Source of the DNA: Planctellipticum variicoloris
GTDB lineage: Bacteria > Planctomycetota > Planctomycetia > Planctomycetales > Planctomycetaceae
Assembly: GCF_030622045.1 (NCBI RefSeq)
Contig: NZ_CP130886.1
Span: 1,873,557-1,937,556, forward strand
Length of the DNA stretch: 64,000 bases
Direction: 5' to 3'
The notes under the pieces are model-generated. The model was given only the letters and a program-made list of their open reading frames with translations, did no database searches and was not told where the DNA came from. The position numbers were made by a program, and so were the translations under genes. Below, one piece after another: positions 9,366 to 19,200 of the stretch (positions are counted from its first letter, which is position 1; each line of letters starts with the position of its first letter).

Positions 9366-9677
9366 CCGAGAACTCCCCCGCGAGAACGAATACTCACCCG
9401 GCGAACGCCGTCAGATCAACAGTCGCCCCCGCGAGTGTTCCGAGTCTGCCGCCGCGACGCAACCGTCGCCGCCCATTCCCTGCCGGCCAGCGAATTCCCC
9501 AGGCAGCGGAGTCGGAATCCAACGTCAACCCAGCCAGAGAGTTCCGTCGGGCCGCGAATCGGAACGCCCCAGCCTGCCGGTCGAACCGCACGCCGCCATT
9601 TTTGCGACTCACGTTGGCTTGCAACGCGAACCGGAATCCACTATTTCTTGTCCTCGTTCTCGGCACGCCCGAGTCCT
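9366..9677. other. intergenic region with no supported gene
   Basis: This stretch lies between the start of the SGNH hydrolase and tRNA-Asn. An open frame exists on the minus strand (about 9394-9666), but its Arg/Gly-rich translation has no recognisable domain and no ribosome-binding site. It must hold the promoter of the hydrolase and probably that of tRNA-Asn. No convincing -35/-10 pair was seen. Confidence 0.4.
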
Positions 9678-9749
9678 TCCCCGATAGCTCAACGGTAGAG
9701 CGAGCGGCTGTTAACCGCTAGGTTTTAGGTTCGAATCCTAATCGGGGAG
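9678..9749 (+). tRNA. tRNA-Asn (GTT)
   Basis: A complete cloverleaf can be drawn. The acceptor stem is TCCCCGA/TCGGGGA and the D stem GCTC/GAGC. The anticodon stem AGCGG/CCGCT has loop CTGTTAA, giving anticodon GTT. The T stem is TTAGG/CCTAA with loop TTCGAAT. The discriminator is G at 9749. CCA is not encoded. Downstream sequence up to about 14 kb looks accessory and contains an integrase remnant, so this tRNA may have served as an integration target. Confidence 0.95.
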
Positions 9750-9787
9750 CTAGTTTCCGTTCTGCGAACCCGCGGAACACCCGAGTT

Positions 9788-9821
9788 AACGCCCTCTGCC
9801 CGATCTCGGGTCGAGGGCGTT
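9788..9821 (+). terminator. hairpin downstream of tRNA-Asn
   Basis: AACGCCCTC (9788-9796) pairs perfectly with GAGGGCGTT (9813-9821). An inner CCCG/CGGG stem forms inside the loop. There is no run of T after it, so it is either a tRNA 3' processing/termination structure or a chance hairpin. Confidence 0.4.
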
Positions 9822-10100
9822 CGTCGTAAATAGCGTTGTGGCCAAAGACGTTGCGTCGACGGTTGGCGGCGGGAGAAGTCTCGGTTTCAGGAGAGATTCG
9901 CCAGGAGCCGAAAGGGACCATGAGGGTTCCCTCCGCACCCCGGAAATCCGCCGAAAAACTCTCGGACTCTCGCGTTAACAACCGTCTCGGAGTTAACAGC
10001 CTGGTCCCTTTCGGACCTGCGAAAGGGAGCCTCTCGAACTCTCCGGGATGTGATCGGGGCTCCGTGATCCCGGTCCTCCGTTGTGGGGAAGGCGTAGCAG
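9822..10100. other. intergenic region with a 13-bp inverted repeat
   Basis: No gene is supported here. CCGAAAGGGACCA at 9908-9920 is an exact inverted repeat of TGGTCCCTTTCGG at 10002-10014. A GTTAAC palindrome also occurs twice nearby (around 9974 and 9992). This may be a remnant of recombination or a regulatory site for the gene pair starting at 10101. Confidence 0.4.
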
Positions 10101-10385
10101 TTGGTGGACGTGACGGATCGATCGATGCCGCAGACGCCGGAGGCCGACGTGCCTTCTGACGGGACGCTCCCGGCCAGGAAGATGCGGCCGAACCATCAGC
10201 GGACGCTCCGCATCCTCCGGACCCTGACTCCGCAGCAGAAGCTCGCGGAGGTATTCAAACTCAACGAGCGGACGCTGCAATTGATGCGGATCGGCTTGCG
10301 TCGCCGATTCCCGGACCTGGATGATGCCGCGTTCGAGAAGGTCTATCTGCAGATGCGAGAGCGATGTCACAACAGGAACTATTGA
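10101..10385 (+). CDS. small basic protein paired with a nucleotidyltransferase
   Basis: This 94-residue protein starts at TTG 10101 with GGAAGG about 10 bases upstream. GTG 10104 and ATG 10125 are alternatives. The C-terminal 55 residues (TPQQKLAEVFKLNERTLQ, then LRRRFP and the terminal LQMRERC) are predicted helical and basic. It overlaps the next gene by 22 bases, the layout of toxin-antitoxin and other obligate gene pairs. I do not recognise a named family and infer that it is a partner or regulator of the nucleotidyltransferase. Confidence 0.65.
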   Translation: MVDVTDRSMPQTPEADVPSDGTLPARKMRPNHQRTLRILRTLTPQQKLAEVFKLNERTLQLMRIGLRRRFPDLDDAAFEKVYLQMRERCHNRNY

Positions 10386-10951
10386 CTGATGTCATCCAGA
10401 CTCTGCAGGGCCTCGGCATTGAATTCATGCTGAGCGGTTCTCATGCGTCGAGTCTGCAGGGCGAGGCGCGGGCCACGCACGACATCGATCTGGTGGTCAA
10501 CCTGACCGCCAAGGATGTCCAGCCGCTGATCCGGGCCTTTCGGGGGGATCGCTTCTACCTGAGCGAGTCCGCCCTCGCAGAGGCCATTCGTGCGAAGCGG
10601 ATGTTCAACCTTCTGGAAGTGACGACTGGCGACAAGGTCGACTTCTGGGTGCTGACCGACTCTCCGTTCGACCAGTCTCGCTTTGCCCGTCGGCAGCGAA
10701 TCGACCTTGGCGACCAGTCCGTCGACGTGAGTTCGCCTGAAGACACGATTCTGATGAAGCTCCACTGGTGCAAGCAGTCGGGCGGCAGCGAGAAGCAGTT
10801 CAACGACGTGTTGCGTGTGTACGAACTCCAGGCGGACCTGCTCGACGCCGCGTACCTGAAGAACTGGCTGGCGGCGCTCGGCGTCGAGGATCTCTGGCAG
10901 CGGGTTCTCGACGAAGCGGAGCCGTTCAATCCCAGCGAAACGTCCGAATGA
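10364..10951 (+). CDS. nucleotidyltransferase-fold protein (AbiEii-like)
   Basis: This 195-residue protein carries the DNA polymerase-beta-type motif: LSGSHASSLQGEARATHDID, i.e. hG[GS] then a D-x-D pair (DID) about residues 40-42. A third acidic position is likely in KVDFWVL. The fold matches minimal or AbiEii-type nucleotidyltransferases, which act as toxins or modify RNA or protein with nucleotides. It overlaps the 94-residue upstream gene and is followed by unrelated genes. A toxin-antitoxin role is my inference from layout and family. Catalytic residues look intact. Confidence 0.75.
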   Translation: MSQQELLTDVIQTLQGLGIEFMLSGSHASSLQGEARATHDIDLVVNLTAKDVQPLIRAFRGDRFYLSESALAEAIRAKRMFNLLEVTTGDKVDFWVLTDSPFDQSRFARRQRIDLGDQSVDVSSPEDTILMKLHWCKQSGGSEKQFNDVLRVYELQADLLDAAYLKNWLAALGVEDLWQRVLDEAEPFNPSETSE

Positions 10952-11023
10952 CTCCCCACGCAGCCCTCGCCTGGCAGATCGAGATCGACCGGTGAAGGTC
11001 CGCCGGCGACCAGCCCCTGAATT

Positions 11024-11416
11024 ATGAACGGACGTGCCGTGGCAAAGGCCAAGCAAAAACTGACATTTCCGGATCGAAAGATCTCAGAAACGTTCCTGGA
11101 TTTTGCAGAACCGCTGCTGGATCCACTCGGCCCGTGGGCGACCCTCGACCAGAAGGAAACCGCGCTTCAACTCGCGTTCACCGTCTGGAATGCCGTGGTT
11201 TACAAAGACGCAGTTGACGACTCACGATTCATTGAGAGTATTGGCAACCTGACCGCGAATGACCCGGTTTCCGCAGCACTCGTTGACGAGATGGTTCACC
11301 GCAAGCGGACGTTGTTTGGCGATGATCATCGGCTGGTCGGAGAGTTCAAACTGAGTTGCCAGGCAGGAGAATGGAAACTGCGGGCCGAAGCGCGAGCCCC
11401 CAGACCGTCGTCGTAG
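11024..11416 (+). CDS. hypothetical protein
   Basis: This 130-residue cytosolic-looking protein has no signal peptide or membrane segment. It is predicted mostly helical with a basic N-terminus and a short beta segment near the end (LVGEFKLSCQAGEWKLRAEA). It lies 72 bases after the nucleotidyltransferase and 143 bases before the SEC-C protein on the same strand. The start is ATG 11024, with GTG 11039 possible. I do not recognise the family; codon use and regular secondary structure suggest a genuine gene. Confidence 0.6.
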   Translation: MNGRAVAKAKQKLTFPDRKISETFLDFAEPLLDPLGPWATLDQKETALQLAFTVWNAVVYKDAVDDSRFIESIGNLTANDPVSAALVDEMVHRKRTLFGDDHRLVGEFKLSCQAGEWKLRAEARAPRPSS

Positions 11417-11559
11417 CGACTGTGCATATTCTCCGCCGCTGCGTGCTGGTTCGCGGAGTGCAAGTCGAGTTGGTGGCGGGAGAACCCGCACCAAAGTGTA
11501 CGTAAAGCCCGCCAACTGCTGTGCGAGGGCAAAGTCACAGATTCCGATCAAGGGGCGGG

Positions 11560-12498
<939 letters not shown>

Positions 12499-12609
12499 GG
12501 CGCGAGCGGGGATGCGGATGGCTTTGTGGGCTCGTTCTGAGATCAGGCCGCGAAAACCACCGAGGCCACACTCAGTTCCCGTGACGCGCGGCATCGGCTC
12601 ATCCGACTA

Positions 12610-12625
12610 GGGCGTGTGGACATTC
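12610..12625 (+). repeat. IS left terminal inverted repeat
   Basis: GGGCGTGTGGACATTC, which is the exact reverse complement of 13476-13491. It is preceded by TA at 12608-12609. Confidence 0.9.
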
Positions 12626-13423
12626 ATAGGACATCGACCATGAGCGCCGCCAGCCAGACGAAGCCGGCGAAGTTTTCGAGGGTCTTTTCGTAACGTGTGG
12701 CCACGCGGCGAAACTGTTTGATGCGGTTGAAGAATCGTTCCACCTGGTTGCGGTGTTTGTAGCGCTGCTTGTCGTAGCGCTTCCTGGTCTTGCGATTCTT
12801 GTGGGGCTTGATGCAGGCTTTCGCCTGCAGTTTCCGGATCTGGTCTCGCGTTTCATCTCCGTCGTAGGCCGTATCTGCGATCACGTGTTCGATTTGTCCG
12901 GGTTCGAACGATTTGAGCAGCGCGCGGCCATGAGGGCCGTCTCCGTCCTGCCCGGGACTCAGGTGCATGGCCGCCAGATGTCCGTTCTTTTCCACCGCCG
13001 CGTGGATTTTGGTGTTCAGACCTCCGCGAGAGCGGCCAACGCCGCGACGGCGGTCCGCGTCTTCTTTTTTTCCTCCGCTTCGCGTCGGCCGCCAACGACG
13101 GCCAGATGGACCTTGATCGATGTCGAATCGAGTTGCAGTTCCTCAAGATCGAGTTCGCCGAGTTCCCGGACGAAGGCCTCCCAGACCCCGTTCTCGCACC
13201 AGCGGTCAAACCGCCGCCAGACGGAGTTCCAGTTGCCAAAACGCTCCGGCAGATCGCGCCAGGGCACTCCCGTTTTGGCCACGTACAAAACGGCGTCCAC
13301 GAACAGCCGATTGTCCTCCCCGGACCGGCCGGGATCGCCCGGCTTTCCAGGAAGCAAATTCCGGATGCGATCCCATTGTTCATCCGTGAGAGCATGTCGC
13401 GGCGGCACTGCGGGGTCCTCCAT
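12624..13423 (-). CDS. IS5-family transposase expressed by -1 frameshift
   Basis: There are two overlapping frames. OrfA (13423 to 13016) has the N-terminal helix-turn-helix and the first catalytic Asp in LQLDSTS (residue 99). OrfB (open to 12624) has the second Asp in [11 protein letters not shown] and the third acidic residue in [15 protein letters not shown], an exact Y(2)R(3)E(6)K signature of IS4/IS5 DDE transposases. The frames join at the slippery heptamer A AAA AAG (13070 to 13064), giving a predicted 266-residue fusion, the usual size for the IS427 group. OrfA alone would end shortly after the first Asp, so the frameshift is needed for activity. Confidence 0.88.
13064..13070 (-). other. 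programmed -1 frameshift heptamer
   Basis: On the minus strand the orfA frame reads GAA AAA AAG. This places A AAA AAG in the canonical X XXY YYZ register for -1 slippage, and the -1 frame continues as orfB. It lies within a run of seven A. Confidence 0.8.
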
Positions 13424-13475
13424 GACCAGTTTCAGGCCGCAAGATCATTGCAATTCCAGGAAATCTCCGAAAGAG

Positions 13476-13491
13476 GAATGTCCACACGCCC
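13476..13491 (-). repeat. IS right terminal inverted repeat
   Basis: GAATGTCCACACGCCC, which is the exact reverse complement of 12610-12625. It is followed by TA at 13492-13493. Confidence 0.9.
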
Positions 13492-13494
13492 TAG

Positions 13495-14010
13495 TGTCGC
13501 TACGGCACGCCCGAGTCCAAGGCCAGGTATTCCGGCATCATCGCCAGCCGGGCCGCTGGCCTGGAGTCCGCCCTTCCGGTCTCAGCGGCATCAGCGGAAC
13601 CGGCCCCGCTGACGATTAACACGCTCTGCCTGAAGTTCGTCACAGAGGTGCTCCCGAAGTACAAGACAGCGGACGGCCAGCCGTCCGCGGAACAGGCTTG
13701 CTTCAAAGGTGTGGTGAAGATTCTCCGGCGGCTGTTCGGCGAGACGCCGGCGGCTGAATTCGGTCCGGTCAAACTGCGGCTGGTCCGGTCAGAAATGGTC
13801 GCAGCCTGATGGGCTCGCTGGCACATTAACAAGCAGGTTTCCCGGCTCCGGTACGTCTTCAAGTTTGCTGTGTCGTGGGATCTTGTCCCGGCAACCATGA
13901 TGGAAGAGGTCCGGGCCGTTCCGGCTCTTGAGCCCGGTGAGACTGAGACCCGTGAGACGAAGCCGAAGCATGCCGTTTCTGCAGAGACGCTGCAGGCCGA
14001 GCACCGCAAC
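13495..14010 (+). pseudogene. decayed tyrosine-recombinase (integrase) N-terminal half
   Basis: In the frame beginning at 13498 the translation reads RYGTPESKARY, then LTINTLCLKFVTEVLPKY, then an EMVAA segment, an in-frame TGA (13807-13809), and then WHINKQVSRLRYVFKFAVSW and TETRETKPKHAV. From memory this is the arm-binding and core-binding region of the large planctomycete integrase family (typically YLGxYGTPES...INKxxxRIRRxFKWAV). The catalytic R-H-R-Y domain is absent. The IS sits directly upstream, and the left flank (about 12570-12608, reading VTRGIGSSD then TAG) aligns with the preceding VTLxGxxxYL segment, so the IS appears to have landed inside an already broken gene. Confidence 0.75.
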
Positions 14011-14307
14011 TTCTGCCGAGGTTGTTCCAGGTCGAGCACGATCGCGTCCTGCTCCCACGAGGGCTGCGTAACGCTGTCGCCGGAGATCCCGAAAGCGAGG
14101 TTCAACGGATCGGCGGACTCTTGTCGTTTGAGGCTGTTTGAAGTAACCCCCAATGACAGCCGCATGTCCGCTTCTTCGCCACCCTCAGCACGCATTCGTC
14201 GGATGAATCAGAATATTTTTACCGCGCGCCTGGGAACGAAGGCATCGCCACCACCAATTCCGGCGATCGGCGATCAGCCGTCTTCCTCTGGCGACTCGCT
14301 AGTCTCG
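14011..14307. other. intergenic region with no supported gene
   Basis: This 297-base stretch lies between the integrase remnant and the end of the DUF1501 gene. A few short open frames continue from the pseudogene, but no recognisable domain, ribosome-binding site or terminator hairpin was found. It may be further decayed mobile DNA. Confidence 0.4.
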
Positions 14308-15765
14308 CTACCCCTTCAGGATCTCCCGGACCACGCGCCCCGACACGTCCGTCAGGCGGAAGTCCCGGCCGTTGTAGCGGTAAGTGAGCTGTTCGTGGTT
14401 CAGCCCCATCAGGTGCAGGATTGTCGCGTGCAGGTCGTTGACGGAGACGCGGTCGATGACCGCTTTGTGGCCGATCTCGTCCGTCTCGCCGTACAGGGTG
14501 CCCCCTTTGACTCCGCCGCCAGCCATCCAGGTGGTGAAGGCGTGGGGGTTGTGGTCGCGGCCCGTGCCCCCCTTCTGGACCAGCGGCAGCCGGCCGAATT
14601 CGCCGCCCCAGATCACCAGCGTCGAGTCGAGCAGTCCCCGGCCGGCCAGATCGGACAGGAGCGCGGCGATCGGCTGGTCGGTTTCTGCCGCGAAGCCCGA
14701 GTGGTTGGCGGCGATGTTCTGGTGGCCGTCCCAGCTCCGTTCGTTCTCCATTCCGCCGCTGTAGATCTGCACGCAGCGGACGCCGTTCTCGACGAGCCGA
14801 CGGGCCAGCAGGCATTGCTTCGCGAAGTGCGCGCACTTGGGGTTATCGAGCCCGTACAGCTTCTGGGTGGCGTCCGTTTCCTGCGTCAGATCGAGAACTT
14901 CAGGAGCAGCCATCTGCATGCGATAGGCCAGTTCGAAGCTCTCGATGCGGGCCGCCAGTTCGCTCTCTCTCCCGTGACGGTCCAGGTGCTTCCGGTTCAG
15001 CGAGGCCAGCAGATCGAGCTGGGACCGCTGCTGGTCGCCGGTCAGATCCTCGGGCCGGCGAAGGTTGTCGATCGGATCTCCTTGCGGCTTGAGAGCGGTT
15101 CCCTGGTAGACGCTCGGCAGGAACCCGGAGCCCCAGTTCTGGGCGTGGCCTTTCGGGACGCCCCGTCCGAGCGTGTCGTACATCGCGACGAACGCCGGCA
15201 GGTTGCGGCTTTCGCTGCCGAGTCCATAGGTCAGCCACGAGCCGACGCAGGGGAAGCCCTGCCGGGCCATGCCGGTGTTGATCTTGAACAGGGCCGGGGA
15301 ATGGTTGTTCGAGTCGGTCCAGCAGGAGTAGAGAAACGCCATCTTGTCGACGTGGCGGGCCATGTTCGGGAAGATCTCTGAAACCCAGGCCCCGCACTCG
15401 CCATGCCGTGCGAAATTATAAGGAGATTTCATCAGCGGTCCGACCGCACCGTTGAAGAAGCCGGTATTCGGGTCGAAGCCTTCGAGTTCCTTGCCGTCCC
15501 GCTTTTCCAGTTCCGGCTTGTAGTCCCAGGTGTCGACCTGGCTGGGGCCGCCGTTCATGAAGAGCCAGATCACCGATTTGGCCGGCGTCGAAAAGTGCCC
15601 GGCCCGCGGCGCGAGGGGATCGAGCGAATCGGGCGTCGCCGCCCGGACCGTCATTCCCTCCTGCTGCAGGAGAGCGGACAGCCCCAGCAATCCAAATCCC
15701 TGCCCCGACCGGCGGAGAAAGTCGCGACGGGAGGGCGCGAGCGGGTTGGCGAAGAAATGGGACAT
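14308..15765 (-). CDS. Tat-exported DUF1501 protein
   Basis: This 485-residue protein has a twin-arginine signal (SRRDFLRRSGQGFGLLGLS). The DUF1501 body has the typical FMNGGPSQVDTWDYKP start, WDGHQNIAANHSG, WGGEFGRLP and GRDHNPHAFTTW, a fold related to alkaline-phosphatase/sulfatase-type metalloenzymes. In planctomycetes these genes almost always pair with a DUF1549/DUF1553 cytochrome protein, as here (16211-19342). The pair is thought to act in the cell envelope on polysaccharide-derived substrates, but no reaction is proven. It is the last gene of a three-gene minus-strand operon. Confidence 0.88.
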   Translation of the reverse strand: MSHFFANPLAPSRRDFLRRSGQGFGLLGLSALLQQEGMTVRAATPDSLDPLAPRAGHFSTPAKSVIWLFMNGGPSQVDTWDYKPELEKRDGKELEGFDPNTGFFNGAVGPLMKSPYNFARHGECGAWVSEIFPNMARHVDKMAFLYSCWTDSNNHSPALFKINTGMARQGFPCVGSWLTYGLGSESRNLPAFVAMYDTLGRGVPKGHAQNWGSGFLPSVYQGTALKPQGDPIDNLRRPEDLTGDQQRSQLDLLASLNRKHLDRHGRESELAARIESFELAYRMQMAAPEVLDLTQETDATQKLYGLDNPKCAHFAKQCLLARRLVENGVRCVQIYSGGMENERSWDGHQNIAANHSGFAAETDQPIAALLSDLAGRGLLDSTLVIWGGEFGRLPLVQKGGTGRDHNPHAFTTWMAGGGVKGGTLYGETDEIGHKAVIDRVSVNDLHATILHLMGLNHEQLTYRYNGRDFRLTDVSGRVVREILKG

Positions 15766-15811
15766 GGTTCGGCTTTCTGATTCGACGACGATTTCCCGGA
15801 TTGCAGTGATT

Positions 15812-16048
15812 TCAGTGTGAGGAAGCGGGCTGAAGTCGCTGATAGACTTCGCCGTGCTGCTGGAGCCAGGCGATGTCGCGTTCCGCGGCGTGTTCCGAGA
15901 TTTCTTTGACGAACTTCACTGTCTCGGCTTCGTAGCACGGCTCGTCCGGACGCGTTGTCGGATAAACGACTTCGACGTCGACACCCACGACGAAATCGCC
16001 ACCGTGAATCCAGCGACGAATTGTCTCGCGGCGTCCGGGAGTTTTCAT
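15812..16048 (-). CDS. small conserved-looking protein between DUF1553 and DUF1501 genes
   Basis: This is a 78-residue protein. I choose ATG 16048 because a strong GGAGG lies nine bases upstream; the longer frame from 16108 has none. The sequence begins MKTPGRRETIRRWI and has a Tyr-Pro-rich middle (VDVEVVYPTTRPDEPCYE), with an amphipathic helix near the end. No signal peptide or membrane segment is visible. It lies within the operon between the cytochrome/DUF1553 and DUF1501 genes. I do not recognise its family. Confidence 0.65.
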   Translation of the reverse strand: MKTPGRRETIRRWIHGGDFVVGVDVEVVYPTTRPDEPCYEAETVKFVKEISEHAAERDIAWLQQHGEVYQRLQPASSH

Positions 16049-16210
16049 ACGCTCATTCCTCCAGCCGAAACGCTCGTTGCCCGGGGCGCCATTCTGCGTG
16101 GCGACCATTGGAGCAGGAGAATCTTGCTGATGTTACGAAGACCAGTACGGTCCAAACTCATTCATTTCTCCGCGTCCTCCGCGTCTCAGCGGTGAAAACT
16201 CTTCTTCAGC

Positions 16211-19200
16211 TCAATCCACATATACAAATTCGTTCAGGCAGAACAGCACCTGGCACAGATCCGCCAGGGCCGCGTCTAATCCGGCCGCCCGGTTCCCGTT
16301 GCCGTGAGACACCGACTGCTGATCCAGGAACGCCGAAAGATCGGCAGACTCACCAGCCGACGGTTCCCGCTGCACTGCGACTCGAAATGCTTGTCGGACG
16401 AGACTTGCGGAATCCGTGTCAGACTCGGATGCGACGCGATTTGCCAGCGCCCGGGCTGCCTGGCGGACCTGGGCGTTGTTCATCAGCAACAGGGCCTGCG
16501 GGGCGATGGTCGTCTGTGGCCGATCGGCGATGCTGCTGGTGCCGTCGGGGGCATCGAATACGGTCATCATCGGAATCAGGTGACTCCGTTTGATCATGAA
16601 GTAAATACTGCGCCGCCGGTGCCCTTCATCAAGCGTCCCCGGTCCGTACAGCCGGTCATCGAGCTGGCCGCTGATGGCGAGCGTGGCATCGCGAATGACC
16701 TCCGCTTCCAGCCGATGCCGGGGGCGATGCCACAGCCAGCGGTTTTCACGATCCTTCGCAAGTCGTGCATCATCGGTCACGCCGGTCTGACGATAGACGG
16801 CGCTGTTCAGAATCTCCCGATGAATCGGCCGCAGATCCCAGTTGTGCCGGAGGAGTTCCCCCGCCAGCCAGTCGAGGAGCTCCGGATGCGTCGGGGGTTC
16901 GCCGCGCGTACCGAAGTCGCTCGGCGTCGCCACGATGCCGCGTCCCAGGTGGTGCTGCCAGAGCCGGTTCACGATGACCCGGGCCAGCAGATTGCCGGCT
17001 CCGTCCTGCGGATCGAGCAGCCAGTTCGCCAGGGCCCGCCGCTGATAGCTGGTCCGCCAGCCTTCGGGAGGGGCTTCGCGCCAGCGCTCGGCGGCGGCCG
17101 GCCCTGGCATGAGCACCTGCAGGAAGCCGAGGTGGGCTTCGCCGTCCTTGTTGTTCGGATCGCCCCGTTTGAGGAAGTGAGTCGTGGGGAGGAATTCCTG
17201 TTCGGCCTGCGTATGCAGCTTAACGGCGGGGAGCCCTTCCGTAGCAATCAGCACTTTCTGCAGTCGCGGTTTGGGTTCCGTGGCGGCATGGGCGGCCCGG
17301 GCGTCGTCGAGTTGCTTCCAGCCTGAATCGAGCGTCCGGAACCAGGCCAGGACCTCGATCCGTTCGGCGTCGGTCAGCGAGTCCATCGGCTTTGTCAGCA
17401 GGTCATAGAGCCGATCGCCGAAGGCCGGTCCGGTCGTCGCTGGCAGGTCGGGTTGCTCGGAAAACGAAAACCGCGGGTGGCCGATGGCATGATGCACGTT
17501 GTTCTGGAACGTCAGCGTCAGCGTGACTTCGGTTCCTCCCTCGAATCCAAAGGGCTCCGCCGCGACGAACACCCCGGCGTGATCCTTCCCGAATTCGGGG
17601 TCGACGGCCCAGGCCGAGCCCGTGTTGTCGTCGATCGCCGCCGCCACCGGCAGGCCGTTCTGCTCGAACGTCGCCCGAGCAACGGTCAGCTTGACCGGCT
17701 GCGTCGGCGCATTGGCCTTGCCGACCGGGCGGATTGCGACCTGCAGATTGGTCAGCGCGAAGTTGCCGTTGTCAGCCCGCCCCGGTCCGCCCCGTTTCAG
17801 CGACGAATGCGCCAGGGCCTCAATCCGGATCGCCTGCAGTTGCGGCCGATGTGTCGTGAAGCGGACGGTCCAGGTGTCGTGGTCCGGATTCGCTCCCGCC
17901 AGCAGATACGAACCATCCGGTTGCGGCTCGAAATTCGCCTTGCCCGCAGATTCCAGCGTCTCGATCTTCGGGGCCCACCAGCCTGCCGCCAGTTGCGAGA
18001 GATTGCTGCCGGCGGCCTTCCATTCCAAGTACTTGCCGGGCAATACATCCCGTTCATAGGCCTCGACGGCCACCGTCAGCGGGGCATGCTCGCGGTCGTA
18101 TTCCGTCTTCGCCTTACCGTACCATTCCGGATCGAAATCGAGGTCGACCTCGCTCCGGATGGTCGTGGTGAAAGCCGAAAGCAGCCGATAGTAGTCCGCC
18201 TGCGGGATCGGATCGAACTTGTGGTCGTGACAGCGGGCGCAGCCGACGGTGAGCCCCAGCAGCGACGTCCCAATGGTCGACAACATGTCGTCCATTTCGT
18301 CGTAGCGATGTTTTTCGACTTCGTTCTTCGTGATTTGCGTGCTGTGAACGCCCGCGGCCAGAAAGCCGGTCGCCATCTGGGCCAGCCGGTCCTGCGGGGC
18401 GAATTCGTCCCCGGCGATCTGCCAGCGGACGAACTGATCGAACGGCATCCCGGAATTGAAGGCATCGATCACGAAGTCGCGGTAATGGAATGCCGTCGGC
18501 CGGTCGTAGTCGTGCTCGAATCCGTGGCTCTCGCCGAACCGCGCCAGATCGAGCCAGCGCCGGCCCCAGCGTTCGCCATAGTGAGGATCAGCGAGCAGGC
18601 GATCAACGAGTTGTTCGTAGGCGTCCGGAGCCGGATCATTCACGAACGACGCGACCTGCTCCGGAGTCGGCGGTAGTCCGAGGAGGTCGAAGTACAGCCG
18701 GCGGACCAGTTCGGCTCGCGATGCTTCCGGATTTGGCGTCAGCCCGGCCTGTTCCTGCGCCGCAAGAATGAAACGATCCACCGCCGAGTCGCCCCAGATG
18801 CCGTTCCGCAGGTCAGGCGGTGCGACGGGCCGCAACGGTCGGAACGACCAGAAGTTGCGCAGTTCGGGCGCCACGGTCCGCGTCCGCCAGTCATCGGTCG
18901 CGAGTTTTCCTTCGACGAGGGGTTTGTCGTAGGGCGCGCCGAGATCGATCCATTTCTGCAGGGCGGCAAGTTCCTGCTTCGAAAACGCCTCGCCGTCTTC
19001 CGGCATGTGCGGCTCCTGCAGCTTCGCCGCCAGCTTGTAGAGCAGGCTGCCATCGCCGCGTCCCGGCACCACCGCGGGGCCGCGCTCGCCCCCTTTGAGC
19101 AGTCCCTCGCGCGTGGCGAGGTTAAAAGCAGATTCTTCCTGTTTGCCGCCGTGGCAGTCCAGACAGCGCGTCACAAGCAACTGACGGACCGAGCCCTCGA

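Larger units (their letters stand above)
12610..13491 (-). mobile_element. IS5-family insertion sequence, IS427-like group
   Basis: The element is 882 bp, bounded by perfect 16-bp terminal inverted repeats (GGGCGTGTGGACATTC at 12610-12625 and its complement at 13476-13491). TA dinucleotides at 12608-12609 and 13492-13493 are the likely target duplication, so the context reads CTAG at both ends. It contains a single transposase split in two frames. Both ends and all catalytic residues are intact, so it may still be mobile. It interrupts a decayed integrase gene. Confidence 0.92.

Noticed and set aside
9394-9666. A 90-residue minus-strand gene before tRNA-Asn
   Set aside because: No ribosome-binding site, no recognisable domain and Arg/Gly-rich composition.
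13870-15381. A 503-codon plus-strand frame covering the integrase remnant and DUF1501
   Set aside because: Only the first part is integrase remnant in the same frame; the rest is antisense to DUF1501.
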